From contig CAMWOD010000008.1 of assembly GCA_947175715.1 (NCBI GenBank), positions 1 to 15,027 of the forward strand: a stretch of DNA of 15,027 nt, read 5' to 3'. Under the pieces are notes generated by a model, which did not search any database, was not told the origin of the DNA, and saw nothing but the letters and a program-made list of their open reading frames with translations. Source of the stretch: an uncultured Porphyromonadaceae bacterium (GTDB lineage: Bacteria; Bacteroidota; Bacteroidia; Bacteroidales; Muribaculaceae). Both the position numbers and the translations under genes were made by a program. Shown here piece after piece: positions 13,697 to 15,027 of this stretch (its first letter is position 1; each line of letters starts with the position of its first letter).

Positions 13697-15027
13697 TTAT
13701 TCTTTCTCGTTGTCGTCGTTATCTTCGGTAGGAGCGTCGTCGGTGGCGCCGGTGGTGTCGTCGGTATCGTCGGCGTCGTCATCGTCAATCTCGTCTTCAA
13801 ACTCAGCACTGAGTATGGCGATTACATCGTCGACTGTATCCTCCTCGAGGTCGGTGAGTTCGAGTATCTCCTCGCGGGGGTAGCGGAGCACGCCACGGGC
13901 GGTCTTCACGCCAAGTGCCTGCTTGAGCACGTCGATTACCCACTCGTCGATTTCGTCCTTGAAGTCGTTGAGTGCCACGTCGTCCTCCAGATCCTTGCGG
14001 TCGCTCTCGCGGTATACGTCAATCTGATAGCCGGTGAGTCGCGAAGCGAGCTTGATGTTCAATCCACCCTTACCGATAGCGAGCGACACCTCCTCGGGGC
14101 GTAGGAATACTTCGGCCTTCTTACCCTCGGTGTCGAGGCGTATAGATGTGATCTTGGCGGGTGAGAGGGCGCGCTGAATAAACAGCTGCGGATTGGAGGT
14201 ATAGTTGATTACGTCGATATTCTCGTTGCGTAGTTCACGCACAATGCCATGTATACGCGAGCCCTTCACGCCTACGCAAGCGCCTACGGGGTCGATACGG
14301 TCGTCGTAGCTCTCAACGGCTATCTTGGCACGCTCGCCTGGGATACGGGCCACGGCGCGGATATTGATGAGTCCATCGTGTATCTCAGGCACTTCGAGCT
14401 CAAACAGGCGGCGCAGGAAGTTCTCATCTGTGCGCGAGAGGATGATCTTGGGATTGTTGTTCTTGTTTGTAACGCTGGTCACCACGGCGCGCACTGTTTC
14501 ACCCTTGCGGAAGAAGTCGCCGGGGATAGCCTCGGTGCGGGGGAGCAGCAACTCATTTTTCTCATCGTCGAGCAGAAGTGTCTCTTTCGACCATGTCTGG
14601 TACACCTCGCCGGTGATAAGCTCACCCTCAAGATCCTTAAACTTGTTGTAAAGGGCCTCCTTCTGCAGCTCAAGAATGCGCGACTGCAGGGTTTGGCGCA
14701 GATTGAGGATGGCACGGCGACCAAAGTTGGCAAATATGATTTCGCGGGTGTGCTCCTCACCTATTTCGGCGTCGGGGTCGTTATCCTCCCGAGCCTCGCT
14801 AAGCGAAATTTGCAGATTCTTGTTGGTCACCTCTCCGTCGGGCACCACCTCAAGGTTTTGGAATATCTGCACATCACCCTTGTCGGGGTTCATGATCACG
14901 TCAAAGTTCTCGGCATTGTCAAACATTGATTTCAGCACCTTGCGGAATGACTCCTCAAGTACGGCTATCATTGTAGTCTTGTCGATGTTTTTAAGATCTT
15001 TGAACTCGGCGACACGCTCCACCATAT
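13697..15027 (-). CDS. nusA: Transcription elongation/termination factor NusA (5' end at window edge)
   Basis: NusA binds RNA polymerase and nascent RNA and controls pausing, termination and antitermination. The visible 442 residues hold the N-terminal domain (about 1-130, with NIDKTTMIAVLEESFR), an S1 domain (about 135-200, GELITGEV onward), and the KH domains (KGSRIHGIVRELRNE at 254-268; AIGKGGLNIKLASRLTGY at 316-333). A closing region ends in a very acidic tail (about 409-442). The first visible ATG (15025) lies two bases from the edge. NusA of relatives has several residues before the aligned point, so the true start may lie outside, and the gene is best treated as partial. It is the leading visible gene of the nusA-infB-folK operon. 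Confidence 0.96.
   Translation of the reverse strand, partial: MVERVAEFKDLKNIDKTTMIAVLEESFRKVLKSMFDNAENFDVIMNPDKGDVQIFQNLEVVPDGEVTNKNLQISLSEAREDNDPDAEIGEEHTREIIFANFGRRAILNLRQTLQSRILELQKEALYNKFKDLEGELITGEVYQTWSKETLLLDDEKNELLLPRTEAIPGDFFRKGETVRAVVTSVTNKNNNPKIILSRTDENFLRRLFELEVPEIHDGLINIRAVARIPGERAKIAVESYDDRIDPVGACVGVKGSRIHGIVRELRNENIDVINYTSNPQLFIQRALSPAKITSIRLDTEGKKAEVFLRPEEVSLAIGKGGLNIKLASRLTGYQIDVYRESDRKDLEDDVALNDFKDEIDEWVIDVLKQALGVKTARGVLRYPREEILELTDLEEDTVDDVIAILSAEFEDEIDDDDADDTDDTTGATDDAPTEDNDDNEKE

Noticed and set aside
13728..13800. gtc/gtcg-rich run as a microsatellite or CRISPR-like array
   Set aside because: It encodes the Asp-rich NusA tail in frame; there are no uniform repeats with spacers.
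13370..14104. Plus-strand open frame of 244 residues spanning the infB-nusA junction
   Set aside because: It crosses two sure minus-strand genes and shows no family motif; its length follows from codon bias.

Overview
The window is ordinary chromosomal DNA from a member of the Bacteroidales. GC content is moderate (about half), promoters are of the Bacteroidetes type (TAnnTTTG -7 boxes), leaders are AT-rich without clear Shine-Dalgarno sites, and NusA, IF-2, the POT transporter and the M28 lipoprotein all look like Bacteroidales versions. A Muribaculaceae-like gut bacterium is my best guess; this is an inference, not a proof. All eleven recognised genes lie on the minus strand, so transcription runs from high to low coordinates. 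I see no tRNA, rRNA, CRISPR array, insertion sequence, integrase or phage gene.

Layout in the direction of transcription. (1) 15027-10319 is a translation/transcription operon: nusA (cut by the window edge), infB and folK, packed with 15- and 3-nt gaps. IF-2 has a long low-complexity N-terminus and NusA a very acidic C-terminal tail. (2) A 150-bp gap with a promoter-like box and a ~90-nt leader precedes a secreted GHL10-type glycoside hydrolase (10168-8393), which ends in an intrinsic terminator (8333-8363). (3) 8284-2804 is a probable four-gene operon: an M28 lipoprotein that resembles animal-type (type II) glutaminyl cyclases, sufE, a POT-family peptide transporter, and a secreted phosphodiester glycosidase (NAGPA domain) with Ig-like domains. 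It ends in a 20-bp perfect hairpin (2735-2788). (4) A good Bacteroidetes promoter (2661-2692) then drives cysK, a ThiF/MoeB-like E1 enzyme and a membrane-anchored zinc metallopeptidase (2621-62), coupled by a 1-nt overlap and a 17-nt gap. A further promoter at 23-53 points out of the window to the left.

Functional themes: sulfur handling (CysK, ThiF-like, SufE), envelope or extracellular processing (GHL10, NAGPA, M28/QC, POT, zinc peptidase) and core information processing (NusA, IF-2). I do not see a clearly new defence or mobile system. The points most worth a second look are the cysK-thiF-metallopeptidase operon, the QC-SufE-POT-NAGPA operon, the altered ExxER motif in the POT transporter, the loss of both zinc CxxC pairs in the E1-like protein, and the sorting-like C-terminal tails on the two secreted enzymes.
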